DNA of 64,000 nt, taken from the NCBI RefSeq assembly GCF_029227915.1, contig NC_079883.1, positions 11,036,001-11,100,000 on the forward strand. The letters run 5' to 3'. The stretch is from Hydractinia symbiolongicarpus. Taxonomy: Eukaryota; Cnidaria; Hydrozoa; Anthoathecata; Hydractiniidae. Below, piece by piece: positions 6,977 through 22,684 of this stretch. How positions within the stretch are numbered: position 1 is the first letter of the stretch; every line of letters starts with the position of its first letter. The notes beneath the pieces are model-generated. The model was not told the origin of the DNA, did not search any database, and was given only the letters and a program-made list of their open reading frames with translations. The position numbers and the translations under genes were made by a program.

Positions 6977-7096
6977 AAGCCTACGACACCGGGAGTTCCC
7001 AGGCGGTCCCCCATCCAAGTACTATCCCGGCCCGACGATGCTTAACTTCCGTGATCAGACGAGAACGGGTGTGTTCATCGTGGTATGGCCGTAGAC
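6977..7096 (-). rRNA. 5S rRNA, copy 2
   Basis: Identical to copy 1 by eye, including its TTTT terminator. Confidence 0.96.
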
Positions 7097-7293
7097 ATTA
7101 GTAGGTGCAAATACGTGCAATTTATTTTGACGTTGTGATCAAATTTTTTTATTTAATTTCTTTGAGTTACTTAGGACAAGGCGTATGCATGGATTATCTA
7201 TTAGACTTTAAGGTTATAGTTTTGTGAAAAAAACAATGTTTTTTTAAAGATGTGTGGCTATAAAAATAGCCGTTGTTTTCTGAGTGTAGCGGT

Positions 7294-7674
7294 TTACTTC
7301 TTCTGTCCTTTGTCGTTCTTCTTTGGGAGTAAGACAGCTTGAATGTTTGGCAAAACACCACCAGCTGCAATGGTTACACCGCTCAAAAGTTTGTTTAATT
7401 CTTCATCATTACGAACAGCCAATTGTAAATGTCTTGGAATAATCCTAGCTTTTTTGTTGTCTCTTGCTGCGTTACCAGCCAACTCCAATATCTCAGCAGA
7501 TAAATATTCCAAGACGGCTGCTAAGTAAACTGGTGCTCCAGATCCAATTCGGTTAGCATAGTGCCCTCTACGAAGGAATCTATGCACTCTACCGACTGGA
7601 AATTGAAGTCCAGCTCTTGAGGATCTTGTCTTGGCTTTAGCCTTAGCTTTTCCACCTTTTCCACGTCCAGACAT
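7294..7674 (-). CDS. Histone H2A, copy 2
   Basis: 126 aa, protein identical to copy 1; stem-loop at 7256-7271. Confidence 0.98.
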   Translation of the reverse strand: MSGRGKGGKAKAKAKTRSSRAGLQFPVGRVHRFLRRGHYANRIGSGAPVYLAAVLEYLSAEILELAGNAARDNKKARIIPRHLQLAVRNDEELNKLLSGVTIAAGGVLPNIQAVLLPKKNDKGQKK

Positions 7675-7953
7675 AACTGCGATTTGATTTGTAAGTTAAT
7701 ACAAAAACGTACGAATATTTAACGTAAGTGTTAACGAAATAAACTTTACTCGTTTTTTCATCATAAAAATAGGATCGAAATCATGTTTTTTTAACCAATC
7801 ATAATTAAGTATTAAACAAAAGATTTTTTTTTTAACCAATTAAATTGCGTATCGGCGTTTTCGGATCGAATTCGATCCGATTTTTTTACTTATAAACAAA
7901 AAGACTTGCAGTTTAATGCTTATTTACAAGTTAAGTAGCAAAAATTTTTAACC

Positions 7954-8358
7954 ATGTCTGACGCAGCAGCTAAAGGAGGAAAACAGGCACCTAAAGTAGC
8001 CAAGAAAGGTGAAAAAAGAGCCGGCAAAAAAGGAGGAAAGATTGGTGGAACTGGTGAAAAGAAACGCAAGAGAAAGAGAAAGGAAAGTTATGCTATTTAC
8101 ATCTACAATGTTTTGAAACAAGTTCACCCAGATGTCGGAGTTTCAAGCAAAGCTATGAGCATCATGAACTCATTTGTCAACGACATCTTTGAGCGCATTG
8201 CTTCCGAAGCTTCGCGTTTGGCTCTTCAAAACAAAAAGTCGACCATCTCTTCTCGTGAAATTCAAACCGCAGTACGTCTTCTCTTGCCTGGAGAACTTGC
8301 AAAACACGCAGTCAGTGAAGGAACAAAAGCCGTCACAAAATACACAAGCAGCAAGTAA
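7954..8358 (+). CDS. Histone H2B, copy 2
   Basis: 134 aa, identical protein; stem-loop at 8382-8397. A 5-bp deletion at about 7903 shortens the TATA-to-ATG distance relative to all other copies. Confidence 0.98.
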   Translation: MSDAAAKGGKQAPKVAKKGEKRAGKKGGKIGGTGEKKRKRKRKESYAIYIYNVLKQVHPDVGVSSKAMSIMNSFVNDIFERIASEASRLALQNKKSTISSREIQTAVRLLLPGELAKHAVSEGTKAVTKYTSSK

Positions 8359-8818
8359 ACCAACGTCTACCAAACACAAACGGTCTTTTTTAAGACCACA
8401 CATCTTTAAAAAAACATTTACTTGCCGTCACTACAAGTTAACCGAAGTTAATAAAACTTCTAAATAATGTGCTTAAGAACACTAGCCTACATTTAAAATA
8501 CTTCCCCATGTGTGTGTGGATTAGCTTCACTTTTCATACGTATTATTAGCTGTACTTGCAGAAAAGACAAGTACATTGATCCATGTTATTGCTTACATTT
8601 AACTTAACCCAGCTTTTCACGGAAACACTCCCAGGCAAATTAACCCTACAAAGTATTTCTAAATTTCTTTTGTGTCATATATGACATAGTATCGTATAGC
8701 AATAAATGTAACTGTGACAAGACTTTACACATTGTGTAATTTGGAAGCGTGCACAAAGTAATGTTTTAAAAGATTTGTGGCTATAAAAATAGCCGTTTTT
8801 GTTGAGCAATGACAACGC

Positions 8819-9175
<357 letters not shown>

Positions 9176-9653
9176 TTAACAGAATTCAGACAGCTTTAAA
9201 AAGAGGCCATAAAATTACCTACTGCTCGTGGAAACACCCTAATTAACCAATAGAGTTGCGTCATTACAAAATGTTCCGAACATTTTGTACATTTTTTTAA
9301 GTAAAACTGTAGTTTTTTTAAAAATTCGTGGTCTTAATGTTTCAGTAAGGCAATAAATTTGGCATCGTTGGAATTCGCCAAACCTTCTGCTACTTACTAA
9401 AAAAAAAAAAAGTCAAAAGCTTTTGTGTATCAGAAGATACAGCCGTTTTCCCGTAGCCAAAAAACACAGATTTTATAAAAATGTTAAAGTAATGAGCGTA
9501 ATGTCATTATGCAGCCAATCAGAAATTACTTTCTTAGCACCAATCAAATGGTTTGTTTTGAACCTTAGCTGTCAATCAATATGAGAAATAAAACTTTGGC
9601 GCGATAGTGCATTTTAGACCGTCTTGTGTATCCGTACTACATCGACTTCTTAA

Positions 9654-10067
<414 letters not shown>

Positions 10068-10429
10068 GCATCTTACCAAACAAAAAACGGCTATTTTTAT
10101 AGCCACACATCCATAAAAAATATTACGGCTAGCTTTTTTATATCAAACTTTGTCCTGCTTTCTGTTTAAATTTTATGCTACATAAAAATTTTATGCTACA
10201 TAAAGTTTGACAATGTTAAAAATATGAAGGGCAAGAAAAGTAAAAGCAAGAAAATAAGAAATTTAAAAACGAAAATACTTAAACTTAGGGAATCTAATCT
10301 TAAATTTACTCTTTTTTAACTGTTTAAGTGACTTAAACAAGTTTAACTTTGTACCAAGATAATGTTTTTTTGTAAATGTGTGGCTATAAAAATAGCCGTT
10401 TGTTAATGTAATAGCCAGATACACACAAA

Positions 10430-10981
10430 TTATTTTTTTGCGGTCTTCTTTGCTGCCTTTTTGGGAGTCTTTTTGACCTTCTTTGCTGCAGGTTTTTTAG
10501 CAACAGGCTTCTTTGTGGGTTTCTTAGCTGCTGGTTTCTTAGCCGAGGCTTTCTTTGTGGCAGGCTTCTTTGCTGCTTTCTTTGGCGTGCTCTTCTTTGC
10601 TGGCTTCTTTTTTGGTGTACTTTTCTTTGCAGTAGGCTTCTTTGCCGTTGGCTTTTTTGCTGCGGCCTTTTTCTTAGGTTTTTCTTTTTTTACCTGACCT
10701 AGCTTGAATGATCCAGAAGCACCAGTGCCTTTAGTTTGAATCAAATCGCCTGATGTTACTCCTCGTTTAAGAGCCATTTTCAGATGATGATCTGAGTTTT
10801 CAGCAACTTTGTAATTTGCATGAATATATTTTGTAATAGCTTGGCGAGATGAACCACCGCGTTCCTTTAGGGTAGCGATAGCAGCCTTGATCATGTCCAC
10901 ATATTTAGGGTGATCAGCTGTCTTCTTTGCAGCAGGTTTCTTCTTGGGTGCGATTTTCTTTGGAGAAGCTGCTTCACTCAT
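10430..10981 (-). CDS. Linker histone H1, copy 2
   Basis: 183 aa, identical to copy 1; stem-loop at 10382-10397. Confidence 0.97.
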   Translation of the reverse strand: MSEAASPKKIAPKKKPAAKKTADHPKYVDMIKAAIATLKERGGSSRQAITKYIHANYKVAENSDHHLKMALKRGVTSGDLIQTKGTGASGSFKLGQVKKEKPKKKAAAKKPTAKKPTAKKSTPKKKPAKKSTPKKAAKKPATKKASAKKPAAKKPTKKPVAKKPAAKKVKKTPKKAAKKTAKK

Positions 10982-11560
10982 TTTTAATGTTTTCTTACAA
11001 CAATCCAACGATAAACGATGCTTGTTATCACAGTAGAAGTATACTAAACATTACCGTGTAAATGAGATATAATTTAAGACGGTGCGAAGTATGCGGACGT
11101 AAAAGTACCACTCCCGGGAATTGATTTGGCGCGAAAACAGAAATGTGTGTTTCTGTACATCGTATAATGTCCGTTTTGGGTGCCGCGACTATGCGAAAGC
11201 ATGTTAATTTTTATTTGTAGTACGACGCAATAGTCTGCAAGAGAAGCTGCTGGAGTTTGAGGTCTTCAGCATTACATCTAGTCTGTTAATTTGGGCTTCT
11301 TCCGCGCTCGTGTTAGGATTTTCATAAAGCGTTCTTTGGTTTGCGTTGCGTATGTCGGCCTACATCATCGACACGGCCTGTTTCCGGCTATTAGGAGCAA
11401 TTCATATATTGGGCACTGCGTTTCGACTTTTTTATTAGACCACAGTAAAAAAATTCACTCACAGAAGTCCCTTTCTTTCATGGCTACAAACACGAAGAAT
11501 TCTGTCGTAAGTAAAACGAATGCGCAAGCCAAAATGACGATGGGGCGAAGTCATAAGCAT

Positions 11561-11633
11561 GGCCCTGTGGCCCAATGGATAAGGCATCTGACTACGAATC
11601 AGGGGATTCCAGGTTCGACTCCTGGCAGGGTCG
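11561..11633 (+). tRNA. tRNA-Arg(ACG), copy 2
   Basis: Identical to copy 1. Confidence 0.93.
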
Positions 11634-11955
11634 CACTGTCGCATTTCGGCTGCATGGTCTACTGTGTAACGCGCGCGCACGTTCTGGCGTAATGCGTTGA
11701 TAAACGGAATGTACGCAGACATATTGGAAAGTAATATCACGCACTTAGTATCGTCGCCTTTGTTAGCATTCATGTAAGTTACCATCCACTCGCTACAGTC
11801 GCTCTCCATCCTACGGCTAAATCAACAGCCGTGATTTTTACTATGTCGCCGTCCATCCGTACGCGGTGACAGTTGTAAGCTTTACAGTAACGTGACATGC
11901 TCCACAAGCAGTTACGGTGTGTGGACGATGCCTATCATGGCAACGCTTGTTCTTT

Positions 11956-12142
11956 ATCGCTTCTCGGCCTAATGGCTAAGATCAAGTGTAGTATCTGTTC
12001 TTATCAGTTTAATATCTGGTAGGCCATTCTCTGAATGGTCAGTATATTAATCTGATTTTTGGCCTTGGGTCATGGAGGTGGATTCATTCACGCCGTGACC
12101 ACGGGTTGCCTTGGTGTTGCACTATTACCGATGGCGGCCCAC
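11956..12142 (+). ncRNA. U2 snRNA, copy 3
   Basis: Identical to copy 1 by eye. Confidence 0.95.
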
Positions 12143-12332
12143 ATAAGCAATAAAAGAATAATAGCAGTCCTCTTTCCGACGGCACTCTGCATAGTCTACG
12201 GCGGGAACAAAACGCGTACACTGGGGGAGAATACAGCCTATGCCCCGCGACACGGCAGTTTATAACACACTCAAGCCACAAGCATTAACAAACTTTGAAG
12301 GGTACCCTCATGCTACGGTGCAGTTCCAACTC

Positions 12333-12497
12333 ATACTTACCTGACGGGGAAGTAAAGACTGATCAATGAGGGTTTTCTTCCAGAGTGAGGCTCTTGCATT
12401 GCACTACGCTTGGGCTGACCTCTGCGATTACTGCAAACGTCAGTAACTCGACCGTACAATTTCTGGTAGTGGGGGCCTGCGTCCGCGCTCGCCCCCT
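12333..12497 (+). ncRNA. U1 snRNA, copy 3
   Basis: Identical to copy 1 by eye. Confidence 0.95.
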
Positions 12498-12824
12498 CCT
12501 TAAGTCAAAATGAATGAGCTTAGAAAAGTTGCGCGGCCAAATGTCGGTGGTGACTTAAACGCTAAGGTAAAACCTCGCTTGGCTGTTACGAAACGTGATT
12601 GCGATATAAGTCCTCGGAAGGCGGCGGAATTTTATTTTATTTGCCATTCCGTCAGGGTTATTGGATGATCGGCAATAGATCGAGTTTGTATGCATTTGAA
12701 AGCTCTTTTTTCTCGTACTATCACCTGAAAATGTCGTAGGAAAATGTCATAGGAAACACTTTCAACAACCGCCACGTTCCTTAATTGTTATAACAAGAAA
12801 TATATCACAGCAAATGAAAATGAA

Positions 12825-12944
12825 AAGCCTACGACACCGGGAGTTCCCAGGCGGTCCCCCATCCAAGTACTATCCCGGCCCGACGATGCTTAACTTCCGT
12901 GATCAGACGAGAACGGGTGTGTTCATCGTGGTATGGCCGTAGAC
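12825..12944 (-). rRNA. 5S rRNA, copy 3
   Basis: Identical to copy 1 by eye. Confidence 0.96.
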
Positions 12945-13141
12945 ATTAGTAGGTGCAAATACGTGCAATTTATTTTGACGTTGTGATCAAATTTTTTTAT
13001 TTAATTTCTTTGAGTTACTTAGGACAAGGCGTATGCATGGATTATCTATTAGACTTTAAGGTTATAGTTTTGTGAAAAAAACAATGTTTTTTTAAAGATG
13101 TGTGGCTATAAAAATAGCCGTTGTTTTCTGAGTGTAGCGGT

Positions 13142-13522
13142 TTACTTCTTCTGTCCTTTGTCGTTCTTCTTTGGGAGTAAGACAGCTTGAATGTTTGGCA
13201 AAACACCACCAGCTGCAATGGTTACACCACTCAAAAGTTTGTTTAATTCTTCATCATTACGAACAGCCAATTGTAAATGTCTTGGAATAATCCTAGCTTT
13301 TTTGTTGTCTCTTGCTGCGTTACCAGCCAACTCCAATATCTCAGCAGATAAATATTCCAAGACGGCTGCTAAGTAAACTGGTGCTCCAGATCCAATTCGG
13401 TTAGCATAGTGCCCTCTACGAAGGAATCTATGCACTCTACCGACTGGAAATTGAAGTCCAGCTCTTGAGGATCTTGTCTTGGCTTTAGCCTTAGCTTTTC
13501 CACCTTTTCCACGTCCAGACAT
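13142..13522 (-). CDS. Histone H2A, copy 3
   Basis: Identical protein; carries a synonymous change at 13229 (CpG G-to-A). Stem-loop at 13104-13119. Confidence 0.98.
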   Translation of the reverse strand: MSGRGKGGKAKAKAKTRSSRAGLQFPVGRVHRFLRRGHYANRIGSGAPVYLAAVLEYLSAEILELAGNAARDNKKARIIPRHLQLAVRNDEELNKLLSGVTIAAGGVLPNIQAVLLPKKNDKGQKK

Positions 13523-13806
13523 AACTGCGATTTGATTTGTAAGTTAATACAAAAACGTACGAATATTTAACGTAAGTGTTAACGAAATAAACTTTACTCG
13601 TTTTTTCATCATAAAAATAGGATCGAAATCATGTTTTTTTAACCAATCATAATTAAGTATTAAACAAAAGATTTTTTTTTTAACCAATTAAATTGCGTAT
13701 CGGCGTTTTCGGATCGAATTCGATCCGATTTTTTTACTTATAAACAAAAAGTTTTGACTTGCAGTTTAATGCTTATTTACAAGTTAAGTAGCAAAAATTT
13801 TTAACC

Positions 13807-14211
13807 ATGTCTGACGCAGCAGCTAAAGGAGGAAAACAGGCACCTAAAGTAGCCAAGAAAGGTGAAAAAAGAGCCGGCAAAAAAGGAGGAAAGATTGGTG
13901 GAACTGGTGAAAAGAAACGCAAGAGAAAGAGAAAGGAAAGTTATGCTATTTACATCTACAATGTTTTGAAACAAGTTCACCCAGATGTCGGAGTTTCAAG
14001 CAAAGCTATGAGCATCATGAACTCATTTGTCAACGACATCTTTGAGCGCATTGCTTCCGAAGCTTCGCGTTTGGCTCTTCAAAACAAAAAGTCGACCATC
14101 TCTTCTCGTGAAATTCAAACCGCAGTACGTCTTCTCTTGCCTGGAGAACTTGCAAAACACGCAGTCAGTGAAGGAACAAAAGCCGTCACAAAATACACAA
14201 GCAGCAAGTAA
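13807..14211 (+). CDS. Histone H2B, copy 3
   Basis: Identical protein; stem-loop at 14235-14250. Confidence 0.98.
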   Translation: MSDAAAKGGKQAPKVAKKGEKRAGKKGGKIGGTGEKKRKRKRKESYAIYIYNVLKQVHPDVGVSSKAMSIMNSFVNDIFERIASEASRLALQNKKSTISSREIQTAVRLLLPGELAKHAVSEGTKAVTKYTSSK

Positions 14212-14671
14212 ACCAACGTCTACCAAACACAAACGGTCTTTTTTAAGACCACACATCTTTAAAAAAACATTTACTTGGCGTCACTACAAGTTAACCGAAG
14301 TTAATAAAACTTCTAAATAATGTGCTTAAGAACACTAGCCTACATTTAAAATACTTCCCCATATGTGTGTGGATTAGCTTCACTTTTCATACGTATTATT
14401 AGCTGTACTTGCAGAAAAGACAAGTACATTGATCCATGTTATTGCTTACATTTAACTTAACCCAGCTTTTCACGGAAACACTCCCAGGCAAATTAACCCT
14501 ACAAAGTATTTCTAAATTTTTTTTGTGTCATATATGACATAGTATCGTATAGCAATAAATGTAACTGTGACAAGACTTTACACATTGTGTAATTTGGAAG
14601 CGTGCACAAAGTAATGTTTTAAAAGATTTGTGGCTATAAAAATAGCCGTTTTTGTTGAGCAATGACAACGC

Positions 14672-15028
<357 letters not shown>

Positions 15029-15506
15029 TTAACAGAATTCAGACAGCTTTAAAAAGAGGCCATAAAATTACCTACTGCTCGTGGAAACACCCTAATTAAC
15101 CAATAGAGTTGCGTCATTACAAAATGTTCCGAACATTTTGTACATTTTTTTAAGTAAAACTGTAGTTTTTTTAAAAATTCGTGGTCTTAATGTTTCAGTA
15201 AGGCAATAAATTTGGCATCGTTGGAATTCGCCAAACCTTCTGCTACTTACTAAAAAAAAAAAAAGTCAAAAGCTTTTGTGTATCAGAAGATACAGCCGTT
15301 TTCCCGTAGCCAAAAAACACAGATTTTATAAAAATGTTAAAGTAATGAGCGTAATGTCATTATGCAGCCAATCAGAAATTACTTTCTTAGCACCAATCAA
15401 ATGGTTTGTTTTGAACCTTAGCTGTCAATCAATATGAGAAATAAAACTTTGGCGCGATAGTGCATTTTAGACCGTCTTGTGTATCCGTACTACATCGACT
15501 TCTTAA

Positions 15507-15920
<414 letters not shown>

Positions 15921-16281
15921 GCATCTTACCAAACAAAAAACGGCTATTTTTATAGCCACACATCCATAAAAAATATTACGGCTAGCTTTTTATATCAAAC
16001 TTTGTCCTGCTTTCTGTTTAAATTTTATGCTACATAAAAATTTTATGCTACATAAAGTTTGACAATGTTAAAAATATGAAGGGCAAGAAAAGTAAAAGCA
16101 AGAAAATAAGAAATTTAAAAACGAAAATACTTAAACTTAGGGAATCTAATCTTAAATTTACTCTTTTTTAACTGTTTAAGTGACTTAAACAAGTTTAACT
16201 TTGTACCAAGATAATGTTTTTTTGTAAATGTGTGGCTATAAAAATAGCCGTTTGTTAATGTAATAGCCAGATACACACAAA

Positions 16282-16833
16282 TTATTTTTTTGCGGTCTTC
16301 TTTGCTGCCTTTTTGGGAGTCTTTTTGACCTTCTTTGCTGCAGGTTTTTTAGCAACAGGCTTCTTTGTGGGTTTCTTAGCTGCTGGTTTCTTAGCCGAGG
16401 CTTTCTTTGTGGCAGGCTTCTTTGCTGCTTTCTTTGGCGTGCTCTTCTTTGCTGGCTTCTTTTTTGGTGTACTTTTCTTTGCAGTAGGCTTCTTTGCCGT
16501 TGGCTTTTTTGCTGCGGCCTTTTTCTTAGGTTTTTCTTTTTTTACCTGACCTAGCTTGAATGATCCAGAAGCACCAGTGCCTTTAGTTTGAATCAAATCG
16601 CCTGATGTTACTCCTCGTTTAAGAGCCATTTTCAGATGATGATCTGAGTTTTCAGCAACTTTGTAATTTGCATGAATATATTTTGTAATAGCTTGGCGAG
16701 ATGAACCACCGCGTTCCTTTAGGGTAGCGATAGCAGCCTTGATCATGTCCACATATTTAGGGTGATCAGCTGTCTTCTTTGCAGCAGGTTTCTTCTTGGG
16801 TGCGATTTTCTTTGGAGAAGCTGCTTCACTCAT
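16282..16833 (-). CDS. Linker histone H1, copy 3
   Basis: Identical protein; stem-loop at 16234-16249. Confidence 0.97.
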   Translation of the reverse strand: MSEAASPKKIAPKKKPAAKKTADHPKYVDMIKAAIATLKERGGSSRQAITKYIHANYKVAENSDHHLKMALKRGVTSGDLIQTKGTGASGSFKLGQVKKEKPKKKAAAKKPTAKKPTAKKSTPKKKPAKKSTPKKAAKKPATKKASAKKPAAKKPTKKPVAKKPAAKKVKKTPKKAAKKTAKK

Positions 16834-17412
16834 TTTTAATGTTTTCTTACAACAATCCAACGATAAACGATGCTTGTTATCACAGTAGAAGTATACTAAA
16901 CATTACCGTGTAAATGAGATATAATTTAAGACGGTGCGAAGTATGCGGACGTAAAAGTACCACTCCCGGGAATTGATTTGGCGCGAAAACAGAAATGTGT
17001 GTTTCTGTACATCGTATAATGTCCGTTTTGGGTGCCGCGACTATGCGAAAGCATGTTAATTTTTATTTGTAGTACGACGCAATAGTCTGCAAGAGAAGCT
17101 GCTGGAGTTTGAGGTCTTCAGCATTACATCTAGTCTGTTAATTTGGGCTTCTTCCGCGCTCGTGTTAGGATTTTCATAAAGCGTTCTTTGGTTTGCGTTG
17201 CGTATGTCGGCCTACATCATCGACACGGCCTGTTTCCGGCTATTAGGAGCAATTCATATATTGGGCACTGCGTTTCGACTTTTTTATTAGACCACAGTAA
17301 AAAAATTCACTCACAGAAGTCCCTTTCTTTCATGGCTACAAACACGAAGAATTCTGTCGTAAGTAAAACGAATGCGCAAGCCAAAATGACGATGGGGCGA
17401 AGTCATAAGCAT

Positions 17413-17485
17413 GGCCCTGTGGCCCAATGGATAAGGCATCTGACTACGAATCAGGGGATTCCAGGTTCGACTCCTGGCAGGGTCG
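17413..17485 (+). tRNA. tRNA-Arg(ACG), copy 3
   Basis: Identical to copy 1. Confidence 0.93.
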
Positions 17486-17807
17486 CACTGTCGCATTTCG
17501 GCTGCATGGTCTACTGTGTAACGCGCGCGCACGTTCTGGCGTAATGCGTTGATAAACGGAATGTACGCAGACATATTGGAAAGTAATATCACGCACTTAG
17601 TATCGTCGCCTTTGTTAGCATTCATGTAAGTTACCATCCACTTGCTACAGTCGCTCTCCATCCTACGGCTAAATCAACAGCCGTGATTTTTACTATGTCG
17701 CCGTCCATCCGTACGCGGTGACAGTTGTAAGCTTTACAGTAACGTGACATGCTCCACAAGCAGTTACGGTGTGTGGACGATGCCTATCATGGCAACGCTT
17801 GTTCTTT

Positions 17808-17994
17808 ATCGCTTCTCGGCCTAATGGCTAAGATCAAGTGTAGTATCTGTTCTTATCAGTTTAATATCTGGTAGGCCATTCTCTGAATGGTAAGTATATT
17901 AATCTGATTTTTGGCCTTGGGTCATGGAGGTGGATTCATTCACGCCGTGACCACGGGTTGCCTTGGTGTTGCACTATTACCGATGGCGGCCCAC
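17808..17994 (+). ncRNA. U2 snRNA, copy 4 (C85A variant)
   Basis: C-to-A at 17892 (RNA nt 85) sits at the 3' foot of stem IIb (ggccatt/gaatggtc) and removes its closing G-C pair. Otherwise as copy 1. Confidence 0.93.
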
Positions 17995-18184
17995 ATAAGC
18001 AATAAAAGAATAATAGCAGTCCTCTTTCCGACGGCACTCTGCATAGTCTACGGCGGGAACAAAACGCGTACACTGGGGGAGAATACAGCCTATGCCCCGC
18101 GACACGGCAGTTTATAACACACTCAAGCCACAAGCATTAACAAACTTTGAAGGGTACCCTCATGCTACGGTGCAGTTCCAACTC

Positions 18185-18349
18185 ATACTTACCTGACGGG
18201 GAAGTAAAGACTGATCAATGAGGGTTTTCTTCCAGAGTGAGGCTCTTGCATTGCACTACGCTTGGGCTGACCTCTGCGATTACTGCAAACGTCAGTAACT
18301 CGACCGTACAATTTCTGGTAGTGGGGGCCTGCGTCCGCGCTCGCCCCCT
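18185..18349 (+). ncRNA. U1 snRNA, copy 4
   Basis: Identical to copy 1 by eye. Confidence 0.95.
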
Positions 18350-18676
18350 CCTTAAGTCAAAATGAATGAGCTTAGAAAAGTTGCGCGGCCAAATGTCGGT
18401 GGTGACTTAAACGCTAAGGTAAAACCTCGCTTGGCTGTTACGAAACGTGATTGCGATATAAGTCCTCGGAAGGCGGCGGAATTTTATTTTATTTGCCATT
18501 CCGTCAGGGTTATTGGATGATCGGCAATAGATCGAGTTTGTATGCATTTGAAAGCTCTTTTTTCTCGTACTATCACCTGAAAATGTCGTAGGAAAATGTC
18601 ATAGGAAACACTTTCAACAACCGCCACGTTCCTTAATTGTTATAACAAGAAATATATCACAGCAAATGAAAATGAA

Positions 18677-18796
18677 AAGCCTACGACACCGGGAGTTCCC
18701 AGGCGGTCCCCCATCCAAGTACTATCCCGGCCCGACGATGCTTAACTTCCGTGATCAGACGAGAACGGGTGTGTTCATCGTGGTATGGCCGTAGAC
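18677..18796 (-). rRNA. 5S rRNA, copy 4
   Basis: Identical to copy 1 by eye. Confidence 0.96.
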
Positions 18797-18993
18797 ATTA
18801 GTAGGTGCAAATACGTGCAATTTATTTTGACGTTGTGATCAAATTTTTTTATTTAATTTCTTTGAGTTACTTAGGACAAGGCGTATGCATGGATTATCTA
18901 TTAGACTTTAAGGTTATAGTTTTGTGAAAAAAACAATGTTTTTTTAAAGATGTGTGGCTATAAAAATAGCCGTTGTTTTCTGAGTGTAGCGGT

Positions 18994-19374
18994 TTACTTC
19001 TTCTGTCCTTTGTCGTTCTTCTTTGGGAGTAAGACAGCTTGAATGTTTGGCAAAACACCACCAGCTGCAATGGTTACACCGCTCAAAAGTTTGTTTAATT
19101 CTTCATCATTACGAACAGCCAATTGTAAATGTCTTGGAATAATCCTAGCTTTTTTGTTGTCTCTTGCTGCGTTACCAGCCAACTCCAATATCTCAGCAGA
19201 TAAATATTCCAAGACGGCTGCTAAGTAAACTGGTGCTCCAGATCCAATTCGGTTAGCATAGTGCCCTCTACGAAGGAATCTATGCACTCTACCGACTGGA
19301 AATTGAAGTCCAGCTCTTGAGGATCTTGTCTTGGCTTTAGCCTTAGCTTTTCCACCTTTTCCACGTCCAGACAT
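18994..19374 (-). CDS. Histone H2A, copy 4
   Basis: Identical protein; stem-loop at 18956-18971. Confidence 0.98.
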   Translation of the reverse strand: MSGRGKGGKAKAKAKTRSSRAGLQFPVGRVHRFLRRGHYANRIGSGAPVYLAAVLEYLSAEILELAGNAARDNKKARIIPRHLQLAVRNDEELNKLLSGVTIAAGGVLPNIQAVLLPKKNDKGQKK

Positions 19375-19658
19375 AACTGCGATTTGATTTGTAAGTTAAT
19401 ACAAAAACGTACGAATATTTAACGTAAGTGTTAACGAAATAAACTTTACTCGTTTTTTCATCATAAAAATAGGATCGAAATCATGTTTTTTTAACCAATC
19501 ATAATTAAGTATTAAACAAAAGATTTTTTTTTTAACCAATTAAATTGCGTATCGGCGTTTTCGGATCGAATTCGATCCGATTTTTTTACTTATAAACAAA
19601 AAGTTTTGACTTGCAGTTTAATGCTTATTTACAAGTTAAGTAGCAAAAATTTTTAACC

Positions 19659-20063
19659 ATGTCTGACGCAGCAGCTAAAGGAGGAAAACAGGCACCTAAA
19701 GTAGCCAAGAAAGGTGAAAAAAGAGCCGGCAAAAAAGGAGGAAAGATTGGTGGAACTGGTGAAAAGAAACGCAAGAGAAAGAGAAAGGAAAGTTATGCTA
19801 TTTACATCTACAATGTTTTGAAACAAGTTCACCCAGATGTCGGAGTTTCAAGCAAAGCTATGAGCATCATGAACTCATTTGTCAACGACATCTTTGAGCG
19901 CATTGCTTCCGAAGCTTCGCGTTTGGCTCTTCAAAACAAAAAGTCGACCATCTCTTCTCGTGAAATTCAAACCGCAGTACGTCTTCTCTTGCCTGGAGAA
20001 CTTGCAAAACACGCAGTCAGTGAAGGAACAAAAGCCGTCACAAAATACACAAGCAGCAAGTAA
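19659..20063 (+). CDS. Histone H2B, copy 4
   Basis: Identical protein; stem-loop at 20087-20102. Confidence 0.98.
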   Translation: MSDAAAKGGKQAPKVAKKGEKRAGKKGGKIGGTGEKKRKRKRKESYAIYIYNVLKQVHPDVGVSSKAMSIMNSFVNDIFERIASEASRLALQNKKSTISSREIQTAVRLLLPGELAKHAVSEGTKAVTKYTSSK

Positions 20064-20483
20064 ACCAACGTCTACCAAACACAAACGGTCTTTTTTAAGA
20101 CCACACATCTTTAAAAAAACATTTACTTGGCGTCACTACAAGTTAACCGAAGTTAATAAAACTTCTAAATAATGTGCTTAAGAACACTAGCCTACATTTA
20201 AAATACTTCCCCATGTGTGTGTGGATTAGCTTCACTTTTCATACGTATTATTAGCTGTACTTGCAGAAAAGACAAGTACATTGATCCATGTTATTGCTTA
20301 CATTTAACTTAACCCAGCTTTTCACGGAAACACTCCCAGGCAAATTAACCCTACAAAGTATTTCTAAATTTTTTTAGTGTCATATATGACATAGTATCGT
20401 ATAGCAATAAATGTAACTGTGACAAGACTTTACACATTGTGTAATTTGGAAGCGTGCACAAAGTAATGTTTTAAAAGATTTGT

Positions 20484-20499
20484 GGCTATAAAAATAACC
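20484..20499 (-). terminator. Variant histone 3' stem-loop, H4 copy 4
   Basis: G-to-A at 20497 changes the sense-strand stem from ggctat to ggttat. The third pair becomes U-G, a wobble that keeps the stem closed but departs from the other copies. Confidence 0.9.
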
Positions 20500-20523
20500 G
20501 TTTTTGTTGAGCAATGACAACGC

Positions 20524-20919
<396 letters not shown>

Positions 20920-21357
20920 TTACCTACTGCTCGTGGAAACACCCTAATTAACCAATAGAGTTGCGTCATTACAAAATGTTCCGAACATTTTGTACATTTT
21001 TTTAAGTAAAACTGTAGTTTTTTTAAGAATTCGTGGTCTTAATGTTTCAGTAAGGCAATAAATTTGGCATCGTTGGAATTCGCCAAACCTTCTGCTACTT
21101 ACTAAAAAAAAAAAAGTCAAAAGCTTTTGTGTATCAGAAGATACAGCCGTTTTCCCGTAGCCAAAAAACACAGATTTTATAAAAATGTTAAAGTAATGAG
21201 CGTAATGTCATTATGCAGCCAATCAGAAATTACTTTCTTAGCACCAATCAAATGGTTTGTTTTGAACCTTAGCTGTCAATCAATATGAGAAATAAAACTT
21301 TGGCGCGATAGTGCATTTTAGACCGTCTTGTGTATCCGTACTACATCGACTTCTTAA

Positions 21358-21771
<414 letters not shown>

Positions 21772-22132
21772 GCATCTTACCAAACAAAAAACGGCTATTT
21801 TTATAGCCACACATCCATAAAAAATATTACGGCTAGCTTTTTATATCAAACTTTGTCCTGCTTTCTGTTTAAATTTTATGCTACATAAAAATTTTATGCT
21901 ACATAAAGTTTGACAATGTTAAAAATATGAAGGGCAAGAAAAGTAAAAGCAAGAAAATAAGAAATTTAAAAACGAAAATACTTAAACTTAGGGAATCTAA
22001 TCTTAAATTTACTCTTTTTTAACTGTTTAAGTGACTTAAACAAGTTTAACTTTGTACCAAGATAATGTTTTTTTGTAAATGTGTGGCTATAAAAATAGCC
22101 GTTTGTTAATGTAATAGCCAGATACACACAAA

Positions 22133-22684
22133 TTATTTTTTTGCGGTCTTCTTTGCTGCCTTTTTGGGAGTCTTTTTGACCTTCTTTGCTGCAGGTTTTT
22201 TAGCAACAGGCTTCTTTGTGGGTTTCTTAGCTGCTGGTTTCTTAGCCGAGGCTTTCTTTGTGGCAGGCTTCTTTGCTGCTTTCTTTGGCGTGCTCTTCTT
22301 TGCTGGCTTCTTTTTTGGTGTACTTTTCTTTGCAGTAGGCTTCTTTGCCGTTGGCTTTTTTGCTGCGGCCTTTTTCTTAGGTTTTTCTTTTTTTACCTGA
22401 CCTAGCTTGAATGATCCAGAAGCACCAGTGCCTTTAGTTTGAATCAAATCGCCTGATGTTACTCCTCGTTTAAGAGCCATTTTCAGATGATGATCTGAGT
22501 TTTCAGCAACTTTGTAATTTGCATGAATATATTTTGTAATAGCTTGGCGAGATGAACCACCGCGTTCCTTTAGGGTAGCGATAGCAGCCTTGATCATGTC
22601 CACATATTTAGGGTGATCAGCTGTCTTCTTTGCAGCAGGTTTCTTCTTGGGTGCGATTTTCTTTGGAGAAGCTGCTTCACTCAT
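22133..22684 (-). CDS. Linker histone H1, copy 4
   Basis: Identical protein; stem-loop at 22085-22100. Confidence 0.97.
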   Translation of the reverse strand: MSEAASPKKIAPKKKPAAKKTADHPKYVDMIKAAIATLKERGGSSRQAITKYIHANYKVAENSDHHLKMALKRGVTSGDLIQTKGTGASGSFKLGQVKKEKPKKKAAAKKPTAKKPTAKKSTPKKKPAKKSTPKKAAKKPATKKASAKKPAAKKPTKKPVAKKPAAKKVKKTPKKAAKKTAKK

